64,000 bases of DNA from Schizophyllum amplum (GCA_007026445.1 VDMD01000053.1:1-64000); one strand, 5' to 3'. Counted from the first letter of the stretch, positions 21,301 to 33,081 are shown. The notes: generated from the sequence alone by a model not told the origin. A program made the numbers and translations.

Positions 21301-21804
21301 CCCATGCTTTGCGTCGACGCTCAAGTCTTCCCAGGTCATCTCGACGTTCATCAGCCACACGATTGCAAGCGTGTTGCTCGTGCCTATCGCGAAGGAGGTC
21401 GGCTCCAATCTTCCTGGAAACCACCAGAACTGCTCATCTTCATCACCGGGCTTATTTGCTCGACCGGGATGGGGATGCCTGTCTCCGGCTTTCCAAATCA
21501 GACAGCGTGAGTGGACGTCGGCTTGGGGACGTTGACGGGGGTGGCTTACGTATTTTCCCTTCCCAGCGCGACACAGGAGGACGAGATGGGGGATCTATAT
21601 CTTAGCAACATCGACTTTCTCAAGAACGGGGTGCCGGCGAGTATTATCGCGACGCTGGTACGTGGTATCTTCGACTTGTCTTACAGTTGCTGAACAGACA
21701 TGTCCAGGTCGTGTCGACGATTGGGTTCTTGTTGATGAAGGCTATCGGGTGCGTCTTTGTGCATGCTCTCCACGCACGTTTCTCATTGTGTGTTCAGAAT
21801 GTGA
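18349..21804 (+). CDS. SPX-domain low-affinity phosphate transporter (PHO87/PHO90/PHO91 type)
   Basis: Fifteen exons. It starts with an 11-nt exon (ATGAAATTCAG, 18349-18359). Introns: 18360-18406, 18458-18505, 18877-18955, 19308-19353, 19869-19921, 20029-20078, 20271-20459, 20500-20554, 20606-20656, 21055-21104, 21279-21334, 21507-21566, 21658-21707, 21749-21797. All are GT-AG, most with CTAAC/CTGAC-like branch points. The N-terminal SPX domain (MKFSSALKFNAVAEWWEEYI ... GFRKILKKYDK, a basic patch that binds inositol pyrophosphates in this family) precedes a SLC13/DASS-type membrane domain (GGFTISSALSKTSIDRLL, SNVAAPTL, GQSSPISSPQN, STGMGMPVSGFPNQ), ending MKAIGM. The expected role is phosphate uptake or vacuolar phosphate export. 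Seven apparent 1-nt deletions break the frame (near 19510, 19680-19716, 20719, 20805, 20844, 20982, 21430) with no nonsense substitutions. It is either a decaying gene or carries sequence errors. Confidence 0.85.
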
Positions 21805-22452
21805 ACACTGGGGATCTACGTGGTCTATAGCCGAGGGTTTTCGACGTACATAGAACCTACAACTAATAGATTATGTGCTGGCCCAAGGACGCTGTGGCGA
21901 ACACGGTACTTATGGACGATCATACTCGTACCAGTGACAGCGAATTCAGCTGGCGCAATGCGGGCTTCGACGGCGTGATCAAGCAAGTGGAGCCTAGTTA
22001 TGTACTTAAACAAACTTGCGTATCCAAGTGCCAGGCACGCGCCTGCCCTTCGGTACCGAAAGATAATTGACGGAGAGCCCAACAAACGCACATGCGATCT
22101 TGGTGATCGATCTGAGCGCCCTCCGGAAGTCATGGAAAGATACAAACGGGGGAAGAAGCTAGACGGCCGATCGTGCCTGCTGCGCCACATCAAGCTCGCC
22201 TGACAAGAGCAGCGCGGTCGGCGCAGGCTCGGAGACCCAAGTGCGGAGCTCTTTTGACATGGGAAGAAGATGCAGTCTGGGCGAGCTCAGGTGCTCGGCG
22301 AACGATATATTCCAGACTGAGATAATGACGAGGCGCCGCCTCAGTATGTAGGCAGTGGTGATACAGCAGAAGAAAAGATAACAACACTGTGAATATGATA
22401 GCGAATAAATATGGTATCTATGGAATACGAAGGAGACGACGGCGGTCTTGCT
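21805..22452. other. Convergent intergenic region
   Basis: Lies between the 3' ends of the transporter (+) and the APSES gene (-). No gene recognised. Confidence 0.5.
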
Positions 22453-23967
22453 TTACCAAGGGCGTAGTGGGAGGTGATGGACACTGTCCGACTCCGGTCC
22501 AGAGCGCGAGAATCGATATAGGTCAGCCTCGCGCGATACGTCCACTGCGCGGGCCTTCTCCCGAAGCATGGCAAGAGGTACGAGCTGCGACATCGAGTGC
22601 GGCGTTTCGGGACTCTGAGGCGATATAGTGGAGGGGGTTGACGGTGCAGGGGCGGGCATAGCCAGACGAAGGCTCGGAGGGAGTGTGCGCGAGGACCTGC
22701 AATATTGGTTAGATAAAAGGCGATAAATGACGATCGCAGACGTACTGTTGTGAAAGGGCTGGCGAGGATGGGAGATCATCGCCTGAGTCAGTCAGGCGGC
22801 GAAGGACTGCAGCAGGGTCTTGCAAGCACGCTGTACGATGTGCGTCCAGCGATGATATTGAGGGGAGTGCGCATGCGGGGCCGGTTGGATAGGATGCGCG
22901 AAGCGGCGGCAGCTGGATGTCATTGTCCGCCGGCATGGTATAGATTTTCTGGCGTTGCGGCGGCGGAAGGGAAGCAACGGACAGCGGTGTGGAAGGCACA
23001 GAGAAGGAGGCCGACACGACGGAGGATACTGAGGCGCGCCGGTGGTGCATATCGAGTGGCGGGGTGGCGTAAGGGCTGTATCGGTAGTGCTTGCCCTGTC
23101 GAGGAGATGGCGGGAGCGATGCGGACGAGGGAACGCAGGCTGAGCTGATCACGCGGTGAGAAGCGGGGCCTGAGAGCGTCTGAGGAGGGCGCCCGGCCTG
23201 GTACGAGGCTGCGTGGTGCGAGGACAGACGACCGTAGGTCTTGCTGCTTGACGGACTGTCCGGAGGCGATTGCATCGTCTGGGGTGCGCGTCGTGCGCGG
23301 CGACGATTTCCCGAAGTTGGTAGAAGCTTCCCGTACCCGGGCTGGTCTGGGGAGAGACAGCTATCCGGGAAAGAAGGTCTATCGATCAAGTCAGCGGTCT
23401 GAGAGATTGGCGGGTACGCGAGCACTGACCCAAAGAGCGGTATAAGATCCTCGCGTATCGGCCAGGCGACTCTGCGAGCAAGGCGGAGGGCGACCTCGTA
23501 CGGCATCCAGGTGCCCTGAATTTTGAGGTACCCGCCGCGCACACGACGAATGACGGACGCAAGTTCGGGGTGCGAGTCAACCATCTTGACGATATCGGCT
23601 GCAGACCAGGTCAGTACGACATCTGCACGCGTGCACCATTTTGCTCGTACCTTTGGAATTACCGAGAGCTGTTGAAGAGGGAACGCGTGAGCCGCAAACA
23701 AGATGGGCAGGGGAAGAGAGACAGACCCTTCCAAATGCCAGTCCAGAGGACGTAGCCGTCGTCGATGTCCATCATAATCCATTGGCCGTTGAGGGGGTAT
23801 TCGAAAACAGGTCTACAACGCGCACTGTGAGCCCGAGTGGCGCGAGAGAACTTATGAACGTACATATAGCCGCGGGCGTCGTTGGACGTGATATATCTTC
23901 CCTTCGTGACGTGGTGCTTGGCTGTCTGGTACAGCTGGAAGCGAGAAGACGAGGGGAGCGGCGACAT
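22453..23967 (-). CDS. APSES (KilA-N-like) DNA-binding transcription factor
   Basis: Six exons: 23967-23864, 23812-23727, 23668-23651, 23598-23430, 23378-22746 and 22696-22453, giving 417 residues with all phases consistent. The start is chosen at the ATG in CACCATGTCG. The APSES domain fills residues 15-140: HHVTKGRYITSNDARGYIPV, FEYPLNGQWIMMDIDDGYVL, WTGIWKALGNSKADIVKMVD, YLKIQGTWMPYEVALRLARR, VAWPIREDLIPLFG. This is the StuA/Sok2/Xbp1-type fold that binds DNA in fungal morphogenesis and cell-cycle control. The rest is a Ser/Pro-rich tail without ankyrin repeats. ALGNSK is encoded by an 18-nt microexon. The fourth intron (23429-23379) is 51 nt, in frame and stop-free, so its retention would add 17 residues after LFG. 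The target genes are unknown. Confidence 0.9.
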
Positions 23968-26900
23968 GGTGGTATAGGTGTCCTGCTGCGCGCCACATGT
24001 TTAGCACGAGACACGTATCGGCGCAGATCAGCACAGACCTGCATTGTGAAGCGGTCCTCAGTCTTGGAGGTGTCGATGGAAGCGCGCGCGAGATGATGGC
24101 AGAGGGAGGAGAGAAGAAGGAGGATGCGCAGTCGGTCGAGGGAAGAAGGATTCAAAGCATGACGGAGGTGCGTATTTAATCCCGCTGGGACATTCAATCA
24201 GGACCCCGCCACGCGCTGAACAGATCAGGGCTCGGCTCCGGCAAAACAATCACGTCAAATGGATCCCCCCGCCCTCGGTCACACCGCCCTGGCTTTGTGG
24301 AGACGCCGTTGCCTTTTCCGTGCGGGGACCTTGCGGGCAGGCCTATCGGCGCGGGACGCCGGCGCAAGCTCCAAGCAATTGGATGACGGCCGAGGCACAG
24401 CTTGCACGAAGATTCGTGTCTCTTGCTTGAGTGATGCCGGCGAGTTTGCGTACGCTGAAGTCCACTGAAAAGAGCTTTCGCAATCGTGTAAGGGAGGGAG
24501 CAACGCTCTCGGCGAACATTCGAGGAAACTGTCGGAAAAAGCCAATCGCACGTCGTTCTGTCGCGCAGGCGGGATCAGTGCTTTGACAGATGTACTCATC
24601 AAGCGCAGCAGTTGACGCGCTTCTCCACCCCACGTCGCGATGATTGACCTACGGCGCGCGACGGGCCGTATGCGTACATTCAGTCGTTCCTGTTCTGTAT
24701 AGTCCGGGTCAGCAGACGGTTACACGAGAAGAAGGGCAAGCAGATGAGGTGAACCTGTGTAATTGCTCAATTATGCGAGGGCCGCTCGGTGGTTTTGCAT
24801 CCGTCCTTCGATCATTCTTTCATCGTCACCTCGATCGAGGTCCGATCGGCCTAAATACATTGATCGCGGAATAGGCGGCAGCGTCGGCTTGTTCCTTGGC
24901 TCCCTCCCTCGTGCGCCCGCGCTGCGCAGCACCTCCTTCGCCTCCTTGCCTACCATCCTCGGCAACCGCAGCAGGGCGCCGATACCCCGGGTGTTGCCTT
25001 GCCACTTGGACATGCTTGTTGATTCGGCCAAATGCTGCGATTTCCGAGGTTAGACAAACAAAGCGGCGTCCTTGATGCAGCGCGTACGGCTCAGGCTGCT
25101 GTCGCGGATGGCTGCGCGATTCGCGGTCTCGCATGCTCTGACGAGTTCGAGCGCAGGACAAGCGGCCGCGCCGCTGCGCAGTAGCTGCCGTACACGCCAT
25201 GTGCGATACCGGACGTGCTCCACGACGGATTTGTGGGGTGTCGGTCTCCCCGACCGAGACGGTGACTGCGTGCAACACGTCAGGCGCATCATACCGCGCT
25301 GTCAAACCTCTTCCAAAGGACGCGCGCAGTCCTGTCAGTTCGAGGGTTACCTCATGCGGGGGCGCATCTGGCTTTTGACGTCTTCTGTCAGAAGATTGTG
25401 GCGGTAACGGTGTCGTGTTCGACTGACGCGGCGAGTTCGTGAGTCGCGAGCAGAGCTGACTTCCATGTATGATGTAGCACCTTTGACCTTCAAAAATATG
25501 AGTGCCGAAGCTCGATTCACTATGCGTATCGAGGTGTGCTCGAGGACTGACTTGGACGTCGACACTGAGGGCCCCCCTCGTGGATAGACTGGATTATGAG
25601 AACTCGCACCTTCGAAATCAATGAAACTCGAGGTACTTTCGCCTAAGTTCGAATACGCAGTCAGCCCCGCGTCGTATGTGCATGATAGACGCCGTTGAGA
25701 TCACTCACCCGATGGTGCAAGCGCTGATCAGAGAGGCGCTGGAATCCTCCGTGAAAGTCGATTGTCGCTTTGCTTGGAGTGGATTCTACGATCTGTATTC
25801 AGACGGTTATCAGACCAGTGCGTAGTCTGAGGAAAAACCATTGGTGAGCACATATGGCGTACCGTATGAGCCGTGAATAGTCATGAGCGCAGAGATGGCA
25901 CCGTAGGGCCTGTGGCGTCGGGCGTTGAGGACACAATCATGCTGTTTCGAGCACGTGCCCATCACGTGAGTGTTCGATCTCGGCACCGCGCACTACTGCG
26001 TGAGCACACTGCACATTCAGCAGGTTGGCCTCCGCCGACGCGCACTCGCAGGCTGTCAATCTGCCTCGTATCAGTATGCGTGCGTTTCGTCGAACATAGG
26101 GCTGGCTTACCGAGGTATATCCAGGAGCCGAGAGCAATACGTGATTTTTGAGCGGAGCGATGTGAAGTGGGAGCCGTATGGCTTTTCCGCAGGCGGCAGC
26201 CGCACATGCTTGACAGGTTCCTTCCGCGCGTCGTGTACAGACGGTCCGGGTAGAGCACGAGCGTCCTACGCTGTCAGAATGTCGGCGCTCTCGACCCGGG
26301 CCGGGCCAGTCCGGGAGCAATTCTGGCTGCAGCCTTGCGATTCGGGCTCTTCGCACGCCATGACTAGGAGGAGCGCTAGGGGCGTATGTCTACATAGATT
26401 GCGGTTCTCTTAGCTCATATTGCACCGTCACAGGATGTACCAACATATGACGGGGGCCTGCTTGCCAGTGAAAGAGCGAAGCCTGCGTATCTCAAGAGCA
26501 AGAATCGAATCCGGGCGAGAGGGAAGAGTCCAATGTTAGCGCATTGCCCCCTCGTAGTCGAGATACAGAAACATACCTCATTGAAGGTCGATCACCCTTC
26601 GCTGCTGTACACCGACTGAATGTGTATCGATTCCGAACTGCGGCGTGGGTAAGCGACGTTGACGGAGATAGCTATCGCACCCGCAGCCTTGTACGGAAGG
26701 CCCGAATCATCGGAAGACAAACGCCTTCGTAAGATGATGCGCGAAGCCCTCGGGGATCATTACAGTTCACTACGAATAGTGGTGTAGTCGCTCCATACAG
26801 ACCGCGCAGCCTACAAGCTCGGATACAGCCGTTGGATTTGCGCTGGTGAAATCACTGGGCGGCCCGAGGATTTGCGGTTCGCCCTCGCGACAGACGCCCA

Positions 26901-27162
26901 TGCCCAGCCCCGCGTCGCGCACGGCGATAGGGGAGTGGAGTAGCCAGAGCGTGGGACAGTGGTGTGAAGGGTGTTCCTCGAAGCCTGGGCATCTCCGTTG
27001 ACCGCCAATTCACGTAAAACGTCTTCAGTAAACGGTCAGGATGCAATCGACAGTTACGTGGACTCAGCTACTAGCGACCGCCAAGGCACCGCTTGGCATG
27101 CTAACCTGATCAAGGCTGCATATACAATCGGGCGCGGTGGCGTGGGAGCGATGATGAAGTCT
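23968..27162. other. 3.2 kb without a recognisable gene
   Basis: Many short frames on both strands; none carries a known motif, and I could not chain them with splice sites. A minus-strand frame at 25031-24771 (MAESTSMSKWQGN ...) has protein-like composition but no recognised family. Confidence 0.35.
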
Positions 27163-28831
27163 CTACACAAGCAGGATGAACCATTGAGCGTTAGCATAGA
27201 ACTTGAAGGAGCGCAGGATCACGAGTGCACACACCATGGGCGGCAGAGACGAACAATTCCCAAATGACTCCTGGAGTGCGGGCATCGTGGTGGGCGACCC
27301 TCGAGCGACACTGTCAAGGGAGTAGCACGCGCATAGCATAGCGCCGACGAAGATGCTGCGTACGCCGTCGGCCATGCCTTCCCTAGCCTCGATACAGTGA
27401 TGTCAGTAACGAGCGAGATAGGCGGATCCTCCCATGCATGTAAAGACGAGGTGGCGCGTCATGGGACTCACAGACGTTGGCTATCATGTTCGCGCGACCT
27501 GTCGGGTCAGTTTGAGAAGCGTCGAAGATTGTCGGAGCCGAGAGAGTTTGAAGGCCAAGAAGCTTTGGCGTGGGACACTTCCTCGTGAGCTCCGAAGGAG
27601 TAAGAACAGCACTTCGAGACGCGCGTCGCGTGGGACATCGACGAACAAACATAGACGCTATGCGTGTGTATAAACCATTTGCGTCTTTGAGAAAGCATGT
27701 CAGTTATAGAGCGACAAATATGGACGATGAATGGCCTCCACGTACCGTACATAATTATATATGCCACAGTGACACGGTCCTCCTCATTCAGTGGCAGAGA
27801 CACCCTAGCTGGCTACTCAGCGTCTATAACGAGCACTGTGATACCAAACGCAGCCGATACGCATACCTTGGAGGCAAAGACATGCGCTACAAAGCGCATC
27901 GCGCCATGATCGTAGACGCCATGATCGTCACTGTTTGCGACGAATATGACATGGCACCATACATGGACTGCAATTCGGAATAGCGCATGCTCGCACGGCT
28001 GAATCCTAACGAGTTTGTCAGAAGACGGGGATTGGGATGGAAGACAAGACAACGTGCGCACTCACCAAGTCTGAGGAATCATCGTACTCCGACAAGGAGT
28101 CGTATTTCAAAAGGGGTCGACGCGCGGAGTCATCACGGATGTTCGCGCTCCCAGACGGCGGGCAGTAATGTCATTGACTTACCTCAGGCGTTTGCGAGAC
28201 GAGCCAAAGAATCATACTGATATATGGAGATGGTCAGCGCGGTAAAAGCGAAGCCCTCGACATGCACCTGATAGTATTCTCTGGTCGTGGGTATCAACAG
28301 CCATCCTGTGTCAGGCCTCCCTTCCTCCGACTGACCTGTCCTGACTTTTCTTGATTTCGCATCGAACACGGCGCGTTACCAGTTTCGCGTCGCGGTGTAC
28401 AGCGTGGATATGAATTTCGACTGTGCATGGTGTGAGTAGACGTCGACGTTCGTATGAGCATCAACGAGAACAGAGGCTCCAAAGGCGTCAAGCAGCTGAG
28501 GCCCAGGTTACGTAAGCCCAGGTGATATCGACCAGTAAGCCTTCGGGAGCGCGCCTGAATGGGAAGCGAAGGACGTGTTCCCCCTGGAGAAGGCGCAAAA
28601 GATGCCGTCATCATCGCAGACAAGAAACTGACGACTTGCCTTGCCAGCCAGATTCTCTACCGCGTCGGAGACCGTTACGAACAAGCTTGGGCAGAAGTAG
28701 AAATCAATATTCAAAACACCATCGTCCGCCGTCACCGGCTGCACCCCATCCCTCCCAAGCACACCACCCTCCCATAAGATCACAACATGTTTTCCTGAAA
28801 AGACCCACGTCGCCCTTGCCAAAAAAAACAA
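27163..28831 (-). other. Possible multi-exon gene or remnant, unidentified
   Basis: Several minus-strand frames look protein-like. One runs from 28831 (NIDFYFCPSLFVTVSDAVEN, GKASRQFLVCDDDGIF) to a TAA at about 28508, and continues in the same frame with LLDAFGASVLVDAHTNVDVY, then SKFISTLYTATRNW. Others are at 28369-28184 (TGWLLIPTTREYYQVHVEGF) and 27375-27163 (a hydrophobic IFVGAMLCACYSL start). I could not join them with convincing introns and recognise no family. A decayed gene is as likely as a live one. Confidence 0.25.
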
Positions 28832-28842
28832 AACACCTTACC

Positions 28843-31278
28843 TCACGACAGAAAATACGCCACGTCATAACTGAACGGCATCACACGCTTCCGCTTCACG
28901 CCCCCCACTCGCACCATCGCCTCGATCATGACGGGCCCCGCGCGGATTCCCATGCGCGCAACGTCGTTCTCGTCCACGCGGCACCCCTCGGGGAGGTAGA
29001 CTTCGTGCCGGGGGTGCGGGGTGGCCTGCGCTGTGGGGTTGGCGTTTGCGCTGGACCCTCCCCCGCCCCCACCCGAAGGCACGACCACATCCGACGGCAC
29101 GACATCCGACAGATCGAACAGCACCGCCGACATCCTCGTATTCCTCTGCCGCGGCGCGCGCTGGAGGAGGTGCCCCAGCTGCATGCCGATCTCCGCCTTG
29201 CGCTGGTTGAGGTGCGCGCGGATGATGACGCAGAGGAAGAGGGCGTCGGAGAGGGAGAGGGCGCCTGCGCGTGAGATATTAGTCGCGGTGAGATGAGCGA
29301 TGGACTGGACAGTAGTGGTGGGGCGTGGCAGTTGTGGTGGGCGGGAAATGAGCAGCAGATATATGAAGGGCAGGGCGGCGAAGAGCATAGGAATGAATGG
29401 TGGAGAGATAAAGGGTGGCAAATGAAGGGCGCTCAGAGAGGGATATGAGCGAAGGGCGAGATGAGCGGGAAGCAGGATGAGCGGGGAGCAATATGAGCGG
29501 GACGGATACAGGCCACAGAACAGCGAAGAGGGCGATGATTGGAGGTGTGAGCATAGCGAGCATAACAGTACTACACGTTTAACGAAAGCGCAGTGGAAGC
29601 GTAGGAGCAGCAAACGTACCCTCAAACCCTAACGGTCCCGTATCCGCCGTACACACGAGCCGGTGGACCCGCCAGTGCGCGCGCTGGCAGCTGCCGGAGC
29701 AGTAGAAGGCGCCGGCGCAGGGGCAGACGCGGTTGAGCTGGTCGTGGGGGCCCTGTGAGTGAGTGGGTCAGAGGGAGAGGAAAGAGAGTGGGGGAAGGAC
29801 AAGAGAGCTGAGGAGAGGAGAGGGGAAAATAACGGATGGAAGAGGATAAGAGAGGGCAAGAGCAAGGATGTAAAAGGAAGAGAGTCAGAGAGGCGAAAGG
29901 ATGAGAGCATGAACATGAATGAGCGATGATCTGGATGGACGAGGAGGTTATCCAGATGATGACGACTTACCTGCGTACCCCCACATGTCATAACACGTCG
30001 CCAGTCCCTCCCCTTGTGGTTCTTGAAGTACACGTCCCGATACGTGAGCTGCGTCCATATAATGTCCTTCCACGTGGGCGGCGCCGAAGGTGGCCGCTGC
30101 GTCTGGAAGCGCATCTCCAGAGGCGGTCGCTCCGGGTAGCGGCGTAGCACGGCACGCATGACGCGCGCCTGTGTCTCCGCGGCGCACAGCATGCGCACGA
30201 AGAACTGCAGATCTCTGTCGTACGCGTCTTCCAGGCGGCCCAGGTCGTGCAGGAGCTCAAGCACGCCGACGTCAATGGCGCGCACGAGCGCCCGGTTGTC
30301 CCGCGCGGCGGAGCAGAGCGCGCCGACGAACTTCACCGCGCTCACCGCGGCGTCGTACGTCTCCCGGCGCTTCATCCAGCGCTTTGCCGCGTTGAGCGTC
30401 GAGGCGATGGCCTCCTGCGGAATTCTGGACGGCTGGAAGTCGGGGATGCCGACGAGCAGGCCGAGCAGGCCGAAGTGGTTCGTCCAGACCTTGGACCCCA
30501 GGAGCGGGTTGGGGGCCAGCGTGAGCAGAAACTCGGTCTGCGAGGCTGCGGCGCGGAACAAGGCGCGGCGTCTGTTCTTCGTCGCGCGCCACAGCTCGTC
30601 GATGAAGAGCGCGCGCTCAACCGCGGTGGGCTTGTTATTCTGGTGCACGAGCATCTTGTAGAGGTGTGTGACTGTGAGCGTCGCACCGTACACCGAGGCG
30701 GTGGCATCGGGATCTGAGGCGGGAATGTAGCGCGGGAAGTGCAGCCAGAGCTCAAGCGCCTGGCCGACCAAGTCGGGGTGCGTGTGAATGAAGGGCTTCA
30801 CGAAAACCGGGTCCGACTCGGCAATGATGGAGTAGGCTTGGGTGATGGCAGCGACGTCCCGGCCCGTATCGTGCTTGTCCACGGCGCCTTGGCCCGGGAG
30901 GTTGACGAGGAGCGTGCGCGCTGGGTGTAGGATGGTCCCCCACTTGACGACGTGGGGCCAAAGCGCACGCATGCGCGACAAAATCGCCTCATTGGGAGGT
31001 TCCTCGGCGGCGGTAGAGATGATGTAGAACACCGAGAACGAGAGCAGGATGACGCCGAGGATGTTAGAGTCGTACAGGAGCTTGCCGGGCTGAGCACCAT
31101 TGATGAGGGAGGAGAACGCGATGCGATTAGGCTTGTCAAGGAGGGCAATGATTTCACGGACTACCGACTTATGAGTGTTTCCTGGGGAGAGGGGAAGGTC
31201 GTTGCCGAGTTGACGCGCGAGATCGCGTACGGTAACCAGCTCATTTTGCTCCCGCTCAATTAGCAATACAGTCTGCAT
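28843..31278 (-). CDS. MYND-type zinc finger protein, intact
   Basis: Three exons (31278-29971, 29752-29620, 29264-28843) encode 620 residues with consistent phases. The first donor is a perfect GTAAGT. The long N-terminal region is alpha-helical (LPLSPGNTHKSVVREIIALL, VHQNNKPTAVERALFIDELW, DVGVLELLHDLGRLEDAYDR), as in basidiomycete MYND proteins. The zinc finger spans the first splice: TCGGTQ, then RVCPCAGAFYCSGSCQRAHW and RVHRLVC. The first metal pair appears as a single Cys plus CPC, so it is a variant finger. A C-terminal domain (ALSLSDALFLCVIIRAHLNQ ... MPFSYDVAYFLS) follows. The role is unknown; MYND fingers generally bind proline-containing partner peptides. At least six partial relics of this gene lie in the window (10.6, 33.1-33.4, 42.5, 43.1-44.8, 50.6 and 53.8-55.5 kb). 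Confidence 0.85.
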
Positions 31279-32136
31279 CTCCTTCTTTGGGCCATCAGAA
31301 GTGTCTCAAGCATCAGATACCAAGGTTGGTAACTTACAGAACATGAGCGGACAAGACGAGATGTAGGCGTGATACGAAGATCGAACGGCGACTTCTCTAT
31401 GCTATAGAGCTCCAGTCGAGCAGACGCCGATGAAGGACGGACTGCAAGCGAATGCTGATGGACGTCAAAAGTCGGAAAATAGTTGCTCTTGTTGATCGTC
31501 GTTGCTCTTGTTGATTCTTGTTTGTCGTCATTTGCCTTTCCTCTTTTAGTCAAGTCATTGTTCATGGCATCAATCATCAATCCCTCCTACCGCCATCCTA
31601 GCCATTTCGACGTCTTCCCTCCTTACGACAACAGGGGACTCCACGAGTAGGAGATATACGCGGCAATTCGTCCTCTTGCTCGCGTTCCCACCTGCTGCGT
31701 AGGCGACTCGAGATCGACGAATCGACCTGCAGCGCCAGGTGCGAGGACCATTCATATTATTTATTTAGGACAAAGGATGCGATAACCGTTCCTCAGGAGA
31801 TCCCATTGTACGCCATACATGGGTTTTTGGCACGCTTCTTCCGTCAGGAACCGGGCGTCATATCGCACACCGTCCATTATACGCGACTGCAGGTCCCGTC
31901 GAATTGAATGGGAACCTGACGGATGCACTGGGCGTGGACAAACAACGCGTACGTGAACAAACAACGCTTACATCCATCAACGCGCTTTTTACGCATCCAT
32001 CGCGCTCGAACCAGCGTCATGACCGGGGATATCATCAGATTCACGGCTGGGCATGCAGCATTCATTGCTCGATAATAGACAGTGGACCGCGAATATAAGC
32101 AATGGGCCGCGAAGATGAACAATGGATCCAGAACGG
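31279..32136. other. Divergent intergenic region between MYND gene and family copy 2
   Basis: No gene. It contains a GTAAGT near 31335 (minus) that could donate a 5'-UTR intron of the MYND gene, with CAG acceptors at the start of the ORF. The copy-2 promoter occupies the right end. Confidence 0.4.
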
Positions 32137-32145
32137 TATATAAGG
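32137..32145 (+). promoter_or_regulatory. TATA box of family copy 2
   Basis: TATATAAGG, followed by TGAGCTCTCG, matching copy 1. It lies about 130 nt upstream of the ATG. Further upstream are words shared with copies 1 and 3 (acaatg, tacgtgaacaaac). Confidence 0.65.
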
Positions 32146-32194
32146 TGAGCTCTCGTCGCTAGCAGTCATTCAGCCTCTGCTGCTTGCATCCCCT

Positions 32195-32264
32195 GCAGCA
32201 ACCGCCGTTTCTCTGCCACAGTCGCCGTCTCTCTGTCGCAGCCGCCGTTTCTCTGCAACAACTG
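32195..32264 (+). repeat. 5' leader array of acceptor-like repeats, copy 2
   Basis: Three units of 20-21 nt (ccgccgtttctctgccacag type) just before the ATG, each a pyrimidine tract followed by CAG or a close variant. Confidence 0.6.
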
Positions 32265-32269
32265 CCAAA

Positions 32270-33041
32270 ATGCCCCGCTCTTTTGACGGACACGTCGACT
32301 TTGAAGACAGTGCGTGCTCATATTATTTCTCGTATCCCTTGTTAACAAACTCCCCACCGCATAGTACCCGTCCACAAACCGAAGCCGCTGACTTATCAGT
32401 ACTCTATATCGACCCCGGTCGCTTCGCGCCACTGCCGCCACACCTTCGAGCTCTACTGGGGCCTGAAAGAGTACAAGTCTCTCAAGGCGCGTGTCCCGTC
32501 CTGGATGGAGCACATCACCAGCGAGCACGACGATAACCCTGGGCTTCGCTCCGCCGACCTCGCCGAAGCTAGTATCTGCGGCGGGCCGGTCGACCTCTCT
32601 ATCAGCAAGAAAATATCCCATCCGGAGGCCTTCAGCGACAACCAGCTCAAGATGATGAGCAAGCTGCGGAACCGGTGCGACAAGCTCGCCGTCCGGGGCG
32701 TGCCCTGGACGATTGTGAAGCCCGCTGTCGAAAGGCTCAAGGCGGTCAAGGAGTTCGTGCTCGACGGCAGCTGGCAGGATGTCGTCGCCGTGGTCGCTTT
32801 CCTCACGTGCGTCACGCCGGATGGTTGTGCGCGCATGCCCGCGCTCAAGGCTTTATCGATCTACTGCGACGATTTCGATCTGCGGACGATTGTCCATCGT
32901 TTCGAGCAGAGGGACTCTTCGCTGCGGCCACTGAACCTGATGGTTTTCCACACCGCGCGTGAGGTTCCTCAGGCCGAACTCGCGATGGCGCAGATGCTGC
33001 TCAAGCGCGCGAATATCACGTTGGCCGTCAGTGGTCGTTGA
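32270..33041 (+). CDS. Three-member family, copy 2 (intact, 238 aa)
   Basis: Exon 1 is 32270-32309 (MPRSFDGHVDFED), a 55-nt GT-AG intron follows (32310-32364), and exon 2 is 32365-33041. The phases match, giving 238 residues. Features are an N-terminal RHCRHTFELYWGLKEYKSLK segment, a central GGPVDLSISKKIS, then alternating helix and strand pieces typical of leucine-rich repeats (DKLAVRGVPWTIVKPAVERL, ALSIYCDDFDLRTIVHRFEQ) and a C-terminal VPQAELAMAQMLLKRANI. The Leu pattern resembles the C-terminal LRR half of basidiomycete F-box proteins, but no F-box is seen. Promoter and leader are conserved with copies 1 and 3, suggesting shared regulation. It is transcribed away from the intact MYND gene. 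The function is unknown. Confidence 0.75.
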
Positions 33042-33081
33042 GTTGTTCAGGTTCTTCTCGTGTTCATGTATCCACACTGTC

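Noticed and set aside
18349..21804. Insertional RNA editing restoring missing C residues, as in Physarum mitochondria
   Set aside because: Such editing is not known for fungal nuclear genes. Sequence error or gene decay explains the deletions more simply.
26480..26560. Minus-strand tRNA-like sequence (GGATTCGATTC)
   Set aside because: The putative T stem does not pair, and no acceptor or anticodon stems could be formed.
29629..29970. Extension of the MYND first exon to 29629 as one 549-codon ORF
   Set aside because: The perfect GTAAGT donor at 29970 and the acceptor at 29753 restore the zinc-finger sequence. The extra frame is Ser/Leu-rich intron translation.
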